From: Crocodylus rhombifer
Taxonomy: Eukaryota; Chordata; Crocodylia; Crocodylidae
Direction of reading: 5' to 3'
NCBI GenBank assembly: GCA_038503035.1
Contig: JAVSML010024007.1
Coordinates: 62,001 to 126,000 of the forward strand
Length of the DNA stretch: 64,000 bases
Shown here: piece by piece, positions 35,491 to 47,288 of the stretch
Layout of the letters: each line of letters starts with the position of its first letter
Position numbering within the stretch: position 1 is the stretch's first letter
Position numbers and translations under genes: made by a program
The notes under the pieces: generated by a model
Seen by the model: only the letters and a program-made list of their open reading frames with translations
Told to the model about the DNA's origin: nothing
Databases searched by the model: none

Positions 35491-36662
35491 AGGAAGAAGA
35501 ACTGTGAGCCTACCTTTTAAAGTGTTGTACAAGTGAGAATCCTACTGAAGTAAAAGGGTAGAGTTGTTTAATAATGTGCATCTAGGTCTCAATTTGACAG
35601 TTATTGCTCAAAGAAATGACATTTTGTTATGCAGCTCACTAAATTTAAGAAACAAATGTTTCATAGAAATATCCTATAAAAACAGAATTTTCTTTCCTTC
35701 AATTCTTTAATTGATAAAAATGCTATCTACTATATCTCTCCAGTGCTTTTGATTTGGTTAAAAGTTTAAAATGAGTCTGAAGTATTTTTTTTTTTCTATT
35801 TTTAACTCTAGAAATGGTTTAAAGATTCATATTATTGAAGATATGCACTTACCTTTCCAAAATGTAATTATATGCTAGGACTAAAAGTGCAATCCATCAC
35901 AGAAACCTAGCCAGCAGAGCAATAGAAGAAACAACTTAAAAGGGTGACAATTCATCACAAAGCGAGGGTAAAATGGTATAGTGCCAAGGCCACCCCTATT
36001 CTACCCAGACAAGGGAGGGAAGAGTGGGTGTGGACTTGAATATCTGCATTGATTCTCTTTCATACAATCCACATGGACTTTGGAAGAGAAATGTCAAGGA
36101 GAACCCAGGCAGAGAGAGCCTGTTTCTCCCTGATGTTCCTTCTGCACAAAGCAGAGTAGCTACAAAACCAGATAGCAAGAATCAAAATATAGCAATGGCA
36201 TTTTCTTTAATATTTTCCCTGTTTTTGTTTTTCTTTTCCTGTCATGCAATTTCTGACTTTAAGAACTCCTTACCCTAACTTTTCATCACTTGTCTCACAA
36301 GGCATATTTTAAACCAATAATTACCAAACTAGCTAATGTCATGTGTGAAATATTGTGTTTGCAGACTTGATTATGGAGGGTATTCACAGGTTTATTTTAT
36401 CCAAGAAATAAAGCTTTTTTGAGTGACTTTGCACAGACAACATTCTGTTTTTCTAGCAGATGTTTCAACATACGCACAAAAAGCAGGTCTTTCAACACTA
36501 TCACACTTTCCCATTTGAAAAATATATATTTTGTATTTGTAAAACATTTCAAAGGCCAAGGTTTCACATAGCTGTAATAAAGTGCCTGTCACAAGGGGAG
36601 GCTGTGACACCCCTTGGAGGTTGTTCAGCCCTAGCTTGGACTACCCTTCTGGGCTATGGAGA
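35491..36662. other. no gene seen; AT-rich
   Basis: No repeat family or coding signal. A duplicated AGAACTG-type edge at 36585-36660 leads into the next element. Confidence 0.45.
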
Positions 36663-38272
36663 GACAGAACACACAAACTGGCGTAAGTGATCAGAAACTG
36701 GTTTAAACCTGTAACAGAACAGACATCCAGTGCACATAAACCAGTTTGAAAATGGCTGAAACTAATTTGAGAGAAACCTAGATTTCATAGACACTAGGGG
36801 CTGGAAGGGACCTCATGAGATCATTGTGTTCAGCCCCCTTGCCAGAGGCAGGAAGTCTGAAGGGATCAGATGATCCCAGCAAGATAAACATCCAAATACA
36901 TTTTGAATGAGTCTAGAGTAGGTTCTTGCACCACCTCTGGGGGGAGATTGTTCCAGATCTTGGACACTCAGATGTAAAGTAGTTTTTCCTTATATCAAGT
37001 CTGAATCAGACTTTTAGAAGTTTGTGGCCACTGGACCTAGTTATCCCTTGGGGACCTTTGATGAACAACTGTTGTCCCAGATCCTGATGCACCCGCTTTA
37101 TATACTTATAAGCAGCCACCAAGTCCCCCCAAGCCTTCTCTTTACCAGGCTGAAGAGTCCAATGTCCCTCAGCCTGTCCTTATACGGCTTGCTGTCTTGG
37201 CCTTTGGTCATATGGGTGGCTGTCCTCTGCACTCTCTCCAGCTTGTCCACATCCCTCCTGAAGTGGGGAGGCCTAAAGCTGGATGCAGTCTGCAGCTGTG
37301 GCCTCACTAAAGCCAAGTAAAGTGGGAGGGTGACGTCCCTGGTTTTGCTCAAAAAGCATCAGTAGATGCATGCCAGAGTTTGGTTTGTTCTGCTGCCCAT
37401 GGCATCACATTGGGGTCTTATGTTCATTGTGTGGTCGATCAAGACCCCCAAGACCCTTTTGGTTGCAGAGCTAGTAAGTGTAGCACCGCTGAGCTGATTC
37501 AACCTCGTTGAATGTAGTATCAGACTTAACTGATTTGGCTCAAACTAGTTTATGCAATGTCTGTCCAAGAACCCTACCTGGTTCAAATTTAACTGGAGTC
37601 CCTCAAAATCCCAAATGCAGCTCCAGCACAAACTGAATGTACATCAGGGTCTGTCTGAATTTCTTCTGTTCCCCCCTGCCCCTCAACACTCCCTGCTGAA
37701 GCAGGAATTCCCCCCTCCCCTCTGCCTTACACAGACACCTCTCAGCATTAGCTAGCATACCACATGCTAGGTACAGTCTGTGCTGTGGGAGACAGAACAA
37801 AGGCAGACGGGACAGTGTCTGCTTAGGGCTTTTTGGAGCTAATCAACAAGTAGCTGGTAATGTCCCCCCATTCCTTCCTTGGAAAAGCTGTTTGAGAAGA
37901 GCTTGAACTAATGAAGAGAGGCTGGTGTTTTCTTAATGGGATGATAAACACTGAGTTAGGGGTAATAAACACTGTATTATCAACTCCCTATTGGGCTGCT
38001 TAGGAGGTGGGGAGGACCTCTCCCGAATCAGAGCATCCTGTTGGGGCCTGGCTATGTCCCACTCAGCTCAGCACCATTGAAGGGAAGGGAGGGCTGCTCT
38101 AGCACCCCTTGGCTTCAAGTCTGAGCCACTGTAGGCATATGAAGGCATTTTTTTTAGTCCAAAGGAAATGTCTGTGTGGTTACAAACTGGTTTAGCCTAT
38201 CTTGGTTAGACTAACCTGCAAAGATTGAATTATTCAGGCTCAGGCTTTTTGAATATCTGTTTATAGCCCTGT
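36663..38272. mobile_element. non-autonomous DNA element with AAACTGGTTTA motifs, copy 2, split by a CR1
   Basis: Inverted relative to copy 1 (28835-29575). The left part carries AAGTGATCAGAAACTGG and TGTAACAGAACAG; after the CR1 it resumes with TTGAATGTAGTATCAGACTT. The right end CTAACCTGCAAAGATTGAAT, GAATATCTGTTTATAGCCCT matches the inverse of copy 1's left end. The interior, about 0.9 kb without the CR1, has a block CTGCTGAAGCAGGAATTCCC comparable with copy 1's GCTGGAGCAGGC. No coding frame. Confidence 0.6.
36782..37490 (-). mobile_element. CR1 LINE, 5'-truncated, inserted in a DNA element
   Basis: The 3' end is at 36784 (TTTCATAGACACTAGGGGCT, GGAAGGGACCTCATGAGATC). On the minus strand, 37098-37352 encodes the C-terminal half: LPLYLALVRPQLQTA, HFRRDVDKLERVQRTATHM, PYKDRLRDIGLFSLVKRRLG. 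5' truncation falls upstream of the thumb region, near 37490. The host text AAACCTAG on the left and CAACCTCG on the right meet at the insertion; they look like imperfect copies of the target. Confidence 0.9.
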
Positions 38273-38274
38273 AG

Positions 38275-39370
38275 AACTCTCCTCTTTGCTTACCACCATA
38301 CCTTGATGATCTAGTCCTGAAGGAAGGGAGGCTGCCTCAGGACTTTCCATGCCTGGTCTCAATCACTGGCTAATGGACTAATTATGTGTCTCAGGGTACC
38401 TGTATATGCTTGTCAGGAGTTGGCCTTCCCAGCCTCAGCCCCCTCTTTCTATTGGCTGATTCTTATGGCCTAGGCCCACTGCACTGGACCTGGCTTCTGT
38501 GTCCTTTCCTTGTCCTGGCCCTCCTTGGGCCTTGTCTCCATTCAGTTTCTGGGCTCTGGGTTCTCTGGCCCCCAGACACTACTTGAATTTAGGCTTTCTG
38601 GCCCCAGTGCTGCCTGGCTCTGGGCTCTCTGGCCTCACACTCTGCTTTGATCTGTGCTCTGCTTGCTCTGCTTGTGCCTACCTCCAGGAGGGCTCAAGGC
38701 AATCATGGGTCCCTAAGGCCCTAATGGGACCTACAGAAACAGCCCCTCACAGTCCCTACCACAACCACCAGTATAACTTATGATGCAGCAGCTGCTCAAC
38801 ACAAATCCTTCCTTCTCAGCCAACAAACATCAGCCAAAAGAAAACAGCACGCTACTGCTTCATAAAAAAAGAAAACCATCTACCATCAGGGTAGGTAAGC
38901 AAATGCCCAGGACAGCCCTCCCTGGGTACAAATATAACCTCCCAGCTCAACTTCCTGTAGACTCTCAGGATCTTGTTGGTAGGCCCTAGGCAGCTCAACA
39001 GTCCACCACACATTTCTTTGCAGTTTTCCTAACCATGAGCTCCTTTCCCTGCAGCTTTCAGGGCCAGACTGTCATCCTCTGGTTAATGGCCTATGTTTAT
39101 ATGGCTCGCCAACTCTGCTCCCTGCTGGTCACCTGCCTCCCAGAGCTGCCAGAGGTAGCTTCTGATTTGGCTTCCTGGGGCAGCCTCAGGGAGGCCCCTT
39201 GCTGCTGGGACCTCTAGGCTTTCCATGCATGCCCCTGACTCCTGTTGTTGCTATCTCTGCTGTCTCTGGTGGGTGTTTACTTCAGTATTTTCCACTTTTT
39301 AAGTCTGCACCTGGGGGCTTGTCTGGCCAGCAGGTCCTGAGGTATGCTTCCCCTTCTCAGTAATGGGGTC
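38275..39370. other. GC-rich unclassified repeat-like region; no gene
   Basis: CT-rich text with a degenerate internal repeat (CTGGGCTCTGGGTTCTCTGGC at 38549-38569 and GGCTCTGGGCTCTCTGGCCT at 38614-38633). Frames on the plus strand are Leu/Ser/Pro-rich composition effects. It may be an old LTR or DNA element in antisense; ends unresolved. Confidence 0.35.
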
Positions 39371-42300
39371 AGGGTCCCATTGCAATAGCATAAACTAACA
39401 TTTTTATTGCATTTTTTATGTCCTCATTTTGGAGTGTGTAAAATCTCTGATTTGTGTGTGAATCCATTTTTCCTCCACAAATCATTGAGCTCAATTCTAG
39501 GACCCATATTTGGAATATAAAAGGATTTGGTACTTCTTGTATCAGTGAGAAGAATTTTCTATGACTTGTGTTGATCCATAATTTTTCTGGTAAAAGCAGG
39601 AAAAGGAAGCAATTAAGGTATCTGTGCCTGCAGCAGTAACTGAGAAGAAAGGTTTATGCAATAAGACATTAAGTCCTCTCAGTTTTAACCAGGGCCAATT
39701 TATATGGTAATTGATTTATTCCCAATACCTAACTTACTAATGGTAGCACAGAGACAGATAAACAGAACAATATATATACAATCTTCCAAAAATAACACTC
39801 TCTGGAAAATCTGGACATTTCCCAAAATGAACAAACATAAACTGAAACGTAATAAAGTGACCATGGTTTGGAAGATTTTTTTTCTATATTTCTGTTCCTT
39901 TTGTAACTGTTTTTAAAAATTATTTTATGACTATGTGTAGTGCTGTGGTTCCAAATTTTTAGGGGGAAGGCTTTTGTCTCATTAGACCATAATTTTTAAC
40001 TAAAATATTTGGTCTCTGTTTTAGGCCTGTATGAACTGGGGAGAAAAATGCTTTGCTCAAAACTGCATTTGGAGTGTGAAGATTAAAATTTAAATAACTT
40101 ATTATGTAATACTCATAGCAGAACAGGTATGTGCCTTCAGCTGCATAGAAAAGCACTTTTTTTTACATGTTTAGTGAGAGCTATAAGTCTGCAGGAGAAC
40201 CTGTATATTTTAAACAGTATTTGAGATTTGCAGCTGAAGTTACTTCATTGATTATATAGCTTACAATTAACTTTTTAAAATGTGCTTTTATAAGCGTATT
40301 GGGAAAGTATCAATCGTTCCCAAACTATGTTGATTTACACCAGCTGATGAGCTAGCCTTTTTATTCTATAATAATGGCTTGCAGCCATTGTCTAATGGAA
40401 AAGCAACTTTACAAACACTAGTCATTTCTTCTTTCTATCTTGGTAAATCAGCATGTATGAGCTGCGAAGGGGAGGAAATAATTTAATAATGTGTGTAAAT
40501 TAAAAATATTCTAAGCGCAACTTTTGACCCATGTAGCTACTTCAATCAGTTAGTCAAACAACGAGAAATATAAGTTTGTAGGAGAACAGTTTGCCTCAGT
40601 ACCTAACAAACTGGGAGTTCCATTGAGAGCTAATCCTTTGTGTGGGTCTTGTAACCTCTGGATAAGCAGAAAGTTGTTCATGAACACATAGGAAAACAGT
40701 AGCACAGCAGATGTTATACTTACTGACCTTCACTCACTGAAACTGATAATCAGTTTCACTGCCATTCATTGCCCTATTGAGGTTTTCATACAGCAAATGA
40801 ATTCCAAGGAGACATATTTGACCCTACAGGTGCTGCCAGAAATTAGGTTTGGATTTGGATTTTCTGGAAAGAATTTGAGCTTAGTTTGATAACAAAGAGG
40901 ACGTTTCTACAGTAACACATGTAGAAGATCCACTTCTCAGTCTGTTCATGTAATCCAAAAGAATGAGACAGTGGAACAGTTCATAAAATAATAAATAGGA
41001 AGACAAAAAAGCTACATATTCATTTATTCATGCAAACTGGTCATTGAAGCTGCAGTTATGACCACATTAACTGAGATGTTATCAGAGAATATCTCATTTT
41101 CTCTTTACCTGCTTCTCAAGCAGGAACATTATTAATGGTGGCATGGGCACTACAGGAAGAATATATTTGTTTAGAATTTTTTCTTTAATTCAGAATTTAA
41201 TTTTTTCTTTAATGGTAGCAGGACGAGAGCAAATTCACATATCATCAAGAAAAATTATTTCTTGTCTGATTAATGATGCCCTGTGGTTCACTTGAGTAAT
41301 CATCCACCAGCTAAACAAGTTTGGCAAAAGGGAGGCACTTCTAAGGCTATTTTCTTCATCACATATCCCTCAATGCTTTGTTATCTGTTCCTACAAAGAT
41401 CTGATACAATGCTATCTATAAAAGAATGAATAATATCGTGACATGCATCGTTATAATCTTCAGAACTGGCTTACAGATGACTGATATCCCTGTAGCATTC
41501 ACAGAATCTTCTACAGAAAACAGAGGTAATAAATGAAGTATAGGAAATGAAATGGATATAATACAAATATATAGAATCTAATGGTGATATTCAGAGAAGA
41601 CAAAGAAACACCAAGCTCTCTTTTAGTTAAAGTATAGGGGTCTCATGCAGGCTAAACTAGACATTCTGTCATGTCCCACAGTATGATGTTTTTCCTTTTT
41701 TCTATCAAATCTAGGCTTTACTGCAAGTTACACATTAAAATTATGCAGTGGTATTTGAAATATTGCAGTTTACAGGTGTTAGTAACTGAATTTTGTAGCT
41801 TCCAATGCCTGACCTAAGTTACAGATTAAGTAGACCTATTGGAAAAAGTTCGATTACTATGCCACTGGTTTTACTTTTAGCAAAATTATAGAAATGTGTG
41901 TCATTTTCCTGAACCAAAATTAATGTTGAAGCTTTGCATTTGCATCTTCTATATATTAAAATGAGAACTCTAATCTATAAAAGTAATAGTTCAAGATTAA
42001 TAGCTCATTTGTAAAATAAATAAATAAATCATGTGGTTCTTTACCCTGCACCAAACAAATTAGAAATCTTTGTCTGTCTTTTTCAAATGTAATGCATTCT
42101 ATCTCGATTTAGTTTCAAATTATACTGAGAGTCACTTTGCTCAGATTTCAGCCACCCATAGTTAATTGTGAAACTTCTTTCATTTTTGTTAGTATTTCAA
42201 ATGAGGAGCAAAAGGAGTAACAAATTCCTTTTTCATGGGAATAATTTTTTCTGTCATGTAAAAAGGCTTTCATGGATAATAATAAATCTACTTTCAACAT

Positions 42301-42896
42301 TTTACCTACCGGAAAAGTTCTATCTGCAGTCATCATCCCCTTCCACCACAAATCCCCCAAAGAGAGAGACAAGATTCTTTGTTCTGATTCCTGTTGGATG
42401 CAGTTTGGATTTCCATAGCACTACAATCAACATCCTGTTTTGAATAAAATGAAAAGAGCTGGTAGTACTGAAATAAGCAAAATTTTTAAAGTTCAAGAGT
42501 GAGGGAATAGTGGCCTTGAGGCTTATGTGAGTGAAGTATGCATTCATCACTCCTCTGTGATTGAGGTCTAAGATGTCTACTCTGAACTTCACCAGTGCTT
42601 AGAATTAGATATGTATCTGCCTTGCAGGTATTTAGAAACTTAGTGAAAGAGAACATGTTTTGATTAGAAGTTAGAAGGGAACAACAATCCTTTTAAGATA
42701 ATAAAACAAGATAGATTGAAAGTCTGAGATTATTTGACATAAACCAAATAAAATACTGATCGTATTGGGAATTAGACCAAAAGACTGTAATACCTTCCTG
42801 CAGGTGAAAAAACACAGAAGCAGTTTTACATGTACTGTAGGGTGTGATGTACCCTAATGTGAGTATTTAACTGGTTGAATGATCATGCTCAGAAGT
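39371..42896. other. no gene seen; AT-rich, possible single-copy DNA
   Basis: One of the longest stretches without recognisable repeats. 40220-40620 has higher sequence complexity than its flanks, with a small GCAGCCATTGTCTAATGG block, and is a candidate conserved non-coding element. Frames at 42148-42592 on both strands show no family features. Confidence 0.4.
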
Positions 42897-43004
42897 AGTC
42901 AGAGTCAGGGTCAAACCGGAGGGCAGTATCAAAGGGGTGTTCTGGGTCCAATACAGTTCAACATCTTCCTTGGAAATGTGGAGGTTGTGTACAGTATGTT
43001 TTTC
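42897..43004 (+). mobile_element. CR1 reverse-transcriptase fragment, plus strand
   Basis: Plus-strand GGTGTTCTGGGTCCAATACA and GTTCAACATCTTCC translate as GVLGPIQFNIFLGN, matching the CR1 GVPQ..LGP.LFNIF box. Only about 100 bases remain. Confidence 0.6.
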
Positions 43005-43740
43005 ATAGAATCATAGAGAAGTAGGGCTGTAAGTGGCCTCCAGAGGTCATTAGGTCCAACCCCTTACCTGAGGTAGGACCATCTCTATCCAACCTCAAAT
43101 ATGACAATGGCTCAGACCCAGTTCTGGGCACTGCACTTCAGGAGGGATGTGGACAGCATTGAGAAGGTCCAGAGGAGGGCCACACATATGATCTGGGGGT
43201 AGCAAGGCAGGCCCTATAAGTGGAGGCTATGGGACCTGAACCTATTCAGCCTCCACAAGAGAAGGCTGAGAGGGGATCTGATGGACATCTACAAACTGAC
43301 CAAGGGGAACCAGCAGGCTATGGGAAAGTCCTTGTTCCCCTGAGCACTACTGGGAGTAATGAGGAATAACGACTGTAAGTTGACTGGTAAAGACAACAAG
43401 CAAAGCTGAGATGCATGGGAAATACCCATAGTAGAACAAAGACATAGCTATGCCAAGATTAATGGTTGTCCAACCTCTTATTGAACACTTCCAGTGAGGG
43501 ATAGTCTGTGGGTACCCTAGGCAATATATTCCCCTGCCTCACTATTTTAACACTGAAGAACTTTCTCTGAAGATCTAATCTAAACTTTGCTGCAACGTCA
43601 AGCAATTGGTCCTCCTCTTTGAGCAGACTTATCCATGTTCTTTTTAAATGTGGAGTCCAAAACTGTACACAGTGCTTCAAATGGAATCTAACCAGTACTG
43701 AGTAGAAGGGCAACTATTACCTTCTGTGTCTTGCACCTAA
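43005..43740 (-). mobile_element. older CR1 LINE, minus strand, interrupted
   Basis: The 3' end at 43006-43096 (CATAGAATCATAGAGAAG, GGTCCAACCCCTTACC) continues after an interruption at 43469-43740. On the minus strand 43459-43713 encodes PFYSVLVRFHLKHCVQFW, then FRLDLQRKFFSVKIV, NILPRVPTD and a KRLDNH end, i.e. the CR1 C-terminal region. Confidence 0.8.
43097..43468 (+). mobile_element. CR1 internal fragment inserted into the older CR1, flanked by a 9-bp repeat
   Basis: 43110-43402 matches 48710-48985 closely (TTCAGGAGGGATGTGGACAG, GAGGCTATGGGACCTGAACC, TCCTTGTTCCCCTGAGCACT). TCCAACCTC flanks the insert at 43088-43096 and 43469-43477. The insert lacks the CR1 3' end and ends instead in about 65 bases of unrelated sequence. 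Confidence 0.7.
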
Positions 43741-44280
43741 TGCTTAAATTAATCAAGTCTGCTGTAGTGTGGTAATTACTGTGCTCCAGCAGACTCCAGT
43801 ATCACATGCACCAGTGTTCCTGCACTCAAAAATGGTGGTGGGGTGCTTTAACTAAAGTTGGTTCAATGAACTTTAGTTAAAGCACCCTTGCTACCATTTT
43901 TTCAGCATGAGGGTGCTGATATACATGATGCTTTGGGCAGAGCTGACCCAAGCAGGGTGTAGGGCCCCAGGCAAATCAGCCCATGTGGGGCCCCATCCCT
44001 GCTCTGATCCCATGGCCCCAGACCTGAAGAAGCTGCTGCTGCCATTGTGGCATCGGCAGTGGGGGCGGGGGGTAGCGAGCAGCTGCATGCGAAGTTCCCA
44101 CTCTGTCCAGCTCCATACTGCTACTATTCTGCCCCACTTTTCAGGGCCCCCCAAAGCACGGGGCTCAGGCAGGTCCCTCCCAGTAGGGACAGCCCTAGCT
44201 TTCAGTACTTTAATTAGAGCGGGTCATGAAGTCACTCTAATTAAAACCCCCACCCCCACCACCTCCCAGAGTTCTCCTGT
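43741..44280. mobile_element. palindromic MITE related to 14600-14850, interrupted
   Basis: AAAATGGTGGTGGGGTGCTT at 43832-43851 pairs with AAGCACCCTTGCTACCATTTT at 43881-43901; the stem continues as TAACTAAAGTT / AACTTTAGTTA. Outer arms CTCCAGCAGACTC and ACTTTAATTAGAGC recur as in the 14.6 kb copy. It is split by the insert at 43935-44197. Confidence 0.65.
43935..44197. mobile_element. GC-rich insertion in the MITE, 5-bp GCTTT flanks
   Basis: GCTTT occurs at 43930-43934 and 44198-44202 around the block. It begins GGGCAGAGCTGACCC and the reverse complement of its end is AGGGCTGTCCCTACTGGG, so the ends are partly inverted. The interior has GTAGGGCCCCAGGCAAAT and GTGGGGCCCC. No frame of its own; those at 43891-44284 are composition effects. 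Confidence 0.5.
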
Positions 44281-44290
44281 ATAAATGCCC

Positions 44291-45130
44291 AGAGAATCAT
44301 AGAAAATTAGGATTGACAGGGACCTCAAGAGGTCATCTAGTTGAACCCCTGCTGAAAGCAGGACCATCTCCAACTATATCAGCTCACCCAAGGCTTTATT
44401 TAGTCAGGTCTTAAAAACCTCCAATGATGGAGATGCCACAAGCTCTCTGGTAACATGTTCCAGTTCTTTACTACCCTCTCAGTGAGAAAGTTCTTCCTAA
44501 TATCTAACCTACACTTCGCTTGCTGCAACTTGAGACAATTACTCCTTGTTTTGTTGTCTGCCACCTCTGAGAACAGTCTAGCTCCATCCTCTTTGTAACT
44601 ACCCACCAGATAGTTGAAGATTGCTATTAAATCCCCTTAAGTCTTCTCTTCTCCAGGCCCAGCTCCCTCAGCCTCTCCTCCAAAGTCATGCACCCCAGTC
44701 TCCTAACTATTTTCACTGCCCTTTGCTGGACTCTCTTCAATTTGTCCACATTCTTTCTATAGCAGGGGGCCCAAAACTGAACATGGTACTCCAGATGTGG
44801 TCTCACCAGTGCTGAATACAGGGGAATAATGACTTTCCTCGATCTGCTGGCAATGCTCCTACTAATGCAGCCCAGTATACTATTAGCCTTCTTTGCAACA
44901 AGGTCACACTGTTGGCTTATTTTAATTTTATTTTCCACTTTAACACTCAGGTCCTTTTTTGCAGAGCTCCTACTTAGCCTATCAGTCCCCAGCTTGGACT
45001 GGTGCATGGGATTGTTCTGTCCTACATACAGGATTTGCACTTGTCTTTATTGAACCTCATGACATTGCTTTTAGTCTAATCCTCCAATATGCCTGAACTG
45101 GCCCAGGTCAGAAGCCTGGGGGACTCCAGA
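44291..45130 (-). mobile_element. CR1 LINE, 5'-truncated, minus strand
   Basis: 3' end at 44291 (AATCATAGAAAATTAGGATT, CAGGGACCTCAAGAGGTCAT). On the minus strand: a damaged GVPQ..LGP box near 45100, MRFNKDKCK near 45050, then a 137-codon frame at 44627-45040 holding KDLSVKVENKIKISQQC, ANSILGCISRSIASRS, YSALVRPHLEYHVQFWAPC, NVDKLKRVQQRAVKIVRR and ERLRELGLEKRRLKG, followed by 44400-44606 with CRLDIRKNFLTERVVKNWNM. The catalytic ADD box is deleted. A different, older subfamily from the 47-49 kb copy, closer to the 49.2-49.7 kb piece. Confidence 0.9.
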
Positions 45131-45194
45131 TGGAAAAAATGCAGTGCACAATTACAGACTGTAGAACTTGTTAGGCTGTGTACTGCAAAAAGAG

Positions 45195-45965
45195 ACCAGG
45201 GGGTTTATCATTGGCAGTCCCTCAATTCAAGGATGATCTCTACCATGTTTCAGTAGTTGGTCTTGAGGTCACTTAAGAATCCAATGCTTGAGCCACATAC
45301 CCATCTGTGGAAGTTGCAGGTCTTTCAGCAGAGAAGCACATATTATAGACCAAGATTAACCTCTTTTTCCTCCCTCTGCTCTCTATCCTCTGCTTGGAGG
45401 AAAAGATGCTTAAAATGGGTTGCTGCTTGGTTGAGGTTGTAGTGCCACTGAAGTCAGTTAGCAGTTAACTTCTCCCAACCTTTGAAGTTGGCATCCATTT
45501 TTTTCAAGTTATGCCTTCAATGTGTCCTTGTAGTATCTCCTCCTCACCCCCATCCCTCTAATATTAGTCCCTCATTTGGGAGATATGTATTTACCTACTG
45601 GCTTTGTCATCTTTTTTGGATTCACAATCCTAAATATTTACTGATAAAAGTTAATCTCCTCTGGCCGTACAAGACCTCAAGCTGTTACTAATCTTGGAAT
45701 AGAGTACTTGTTTTAGGAGTTGCAAGTTGGGTGTCCACACACAATATCCAGTACAATGATACTGTGCTTGTGAATCATTAACTCAATGCTGGTAACCTTG
45801 GCTTTAGCAAGTATGCTGAATTTGATGTGGAAGATTTTCTGAAGGCATCATTAATGATACCTCTCCATGCTCTTGAGATGATGACAGCAGGTCCCCCATG
45901 TTTCACATCCATAGAGGAGGGTAGGAATGCCACTCCAGGGCAGGATTATGCCACTCCAGGCCAGG
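45195..45965 (-). mobile_element. other non-LTR LINE remnant, C-terminal part, minus strand
   Basis: The minus strand at about 45960-45880 translates as GIPTLLYGCETWGTCCHHLK, followed by SMERYH, two stops, then CLQKIFHIKFSILAKAKVTS and IELMIHKHSI; further down RRYYKDTLKA and LEKMDANFKGWEKLTAN. Known: LLYGCETW, a following KALE-type helix, CLR.IL.I.W, T.IE.MI...QLRW.GHV and a later RRRYKD..K.L box are, in this order, the C-terminal part of a LINE reverse transcriptase that recurs in many animal genomes. Several stops show it is dead. Its exact clade is not decided here. Confidence 0.55.
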
Positions 45966-46309
45966 ATTATCTCTCATCTGCACTACCCAGCTCCTTTTCT
46001 AGTAAGAGGTGACCATTCCCCATAGATGTGCCACTGAAGCTGAAGTCCTTCAACATACCAAAATCTCTCACACTCCCACCCATACAGCAGGGATAGAAGC
46101 CTATCCTGGCTCACCAGCCCTTTAGTGGCACCTCACAGCTACAGCTCCTAGTCCTGCCCCTACTCACCAGGTCTCTAGTGGCAAGTCACAGCTGTGCAGG
46201 TGGGAGACAATCAGGAAAGGTTTCTAGACCTTTCTATGATTCTCCAAACTCCAAGCTAGCATAACACCAATCAACATTTGTGCAGCTCATAGTTTAAAGT
46301 GTAACATAT

Positions 46310-46600
46310 AGGGATTTGAAAGGTTAAATGAGTAATCACTTAACCGATAAACCCAGTGATCACTGGTTATCTTACCAGTTATTGTTTAGCTCTGGGTGGG
46401 TGCAGGGAAGGAGAGAAGGGAAACCATGTGGTGCCCCAGTAGGAACTGGAAGGTGGCAGGGCAGGCAGGAGGGAGGAGTGAGGAGGAAGAGAGGGAGGGG
46501 AAAGGGAGAAGGGGCAAGGGGGACTAGTATCCATATCCTAAAAGGAAAACAGCGGATGGCCTAATGACTCATCATTTAGGCAATTAACTACACCTTCACA
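46310..46600. mobile_element. possible palindromic DNA element
   Basis: GGTTAAATGAGTAATCACTT (46321-46340) is roughly inverted as ATGACTCATCATTTAGGCAA near 46563-46582. Between them is a GA-rich low-complexity block (46405-46520). Weak but consistent with a MITE. Confidence 0.35.
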
Positions 46601-47288
46601 GGTGCTTCCTTCCTCCCTCTCTGTGCAGGGCTTTACACTGGCTGTGTTGTCTGTCTGGGCTTGCCACCACCTCCTCCCCCATAATCAAAGGGCCATGGAA
46701 GTGACTTCCAGCAGCAGCCATGTCTGAGTTTCTGTTGTCAGTTTACTGTTCACCTAATATAACTAGAGGATGTTAAATAAAAAATGTTTTTAATGATATT
46801 TATATCTCTAGTAACAAGGCTCTAAGTTAGACACATAACTGGTCTGATCATTGTGCTGAACAAGTAATCAACAGTGTCTCAGTGTCTAGTTGTGATGGTG
46901 TATTAAGTGGGTTCCCCCTGTCCCAAGTCCAGTATTTTTCAATATCTTCATTAATGATTTGGATGATGGGCTTGAGATCTCATTTAGCAAATTTGTGGAT
47001 GATGCTAGGTTGGGTGGAGTCACAGATAAAATGGAGGGTAGGAGAAGGATACAGAATGACCCAGATGTAGTGACAAAATGGTCCACAATCAATCAGATGA
47101 GATTCAGCAAGTGCAAAGTTCTACATGTGGGATGAAATGATTTCATGTACAAATACAGTTCAGGGAAATGACAGGCCAGGCTGTCAATATCAGCCAGAAG
47201 TTTACATACAAAGCCAGCAGCATACTGGGTTTGTGATGTTTCACTTGGCATATTGTGTCTAGTATATGGTCATGTACTTCAAGGATGT

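Noticed and set aside
42148..42592. 90-91 codon frames on both strands
   Set aside because: Overlapping, AT-rich, no recognisable residues or exon boundaries.
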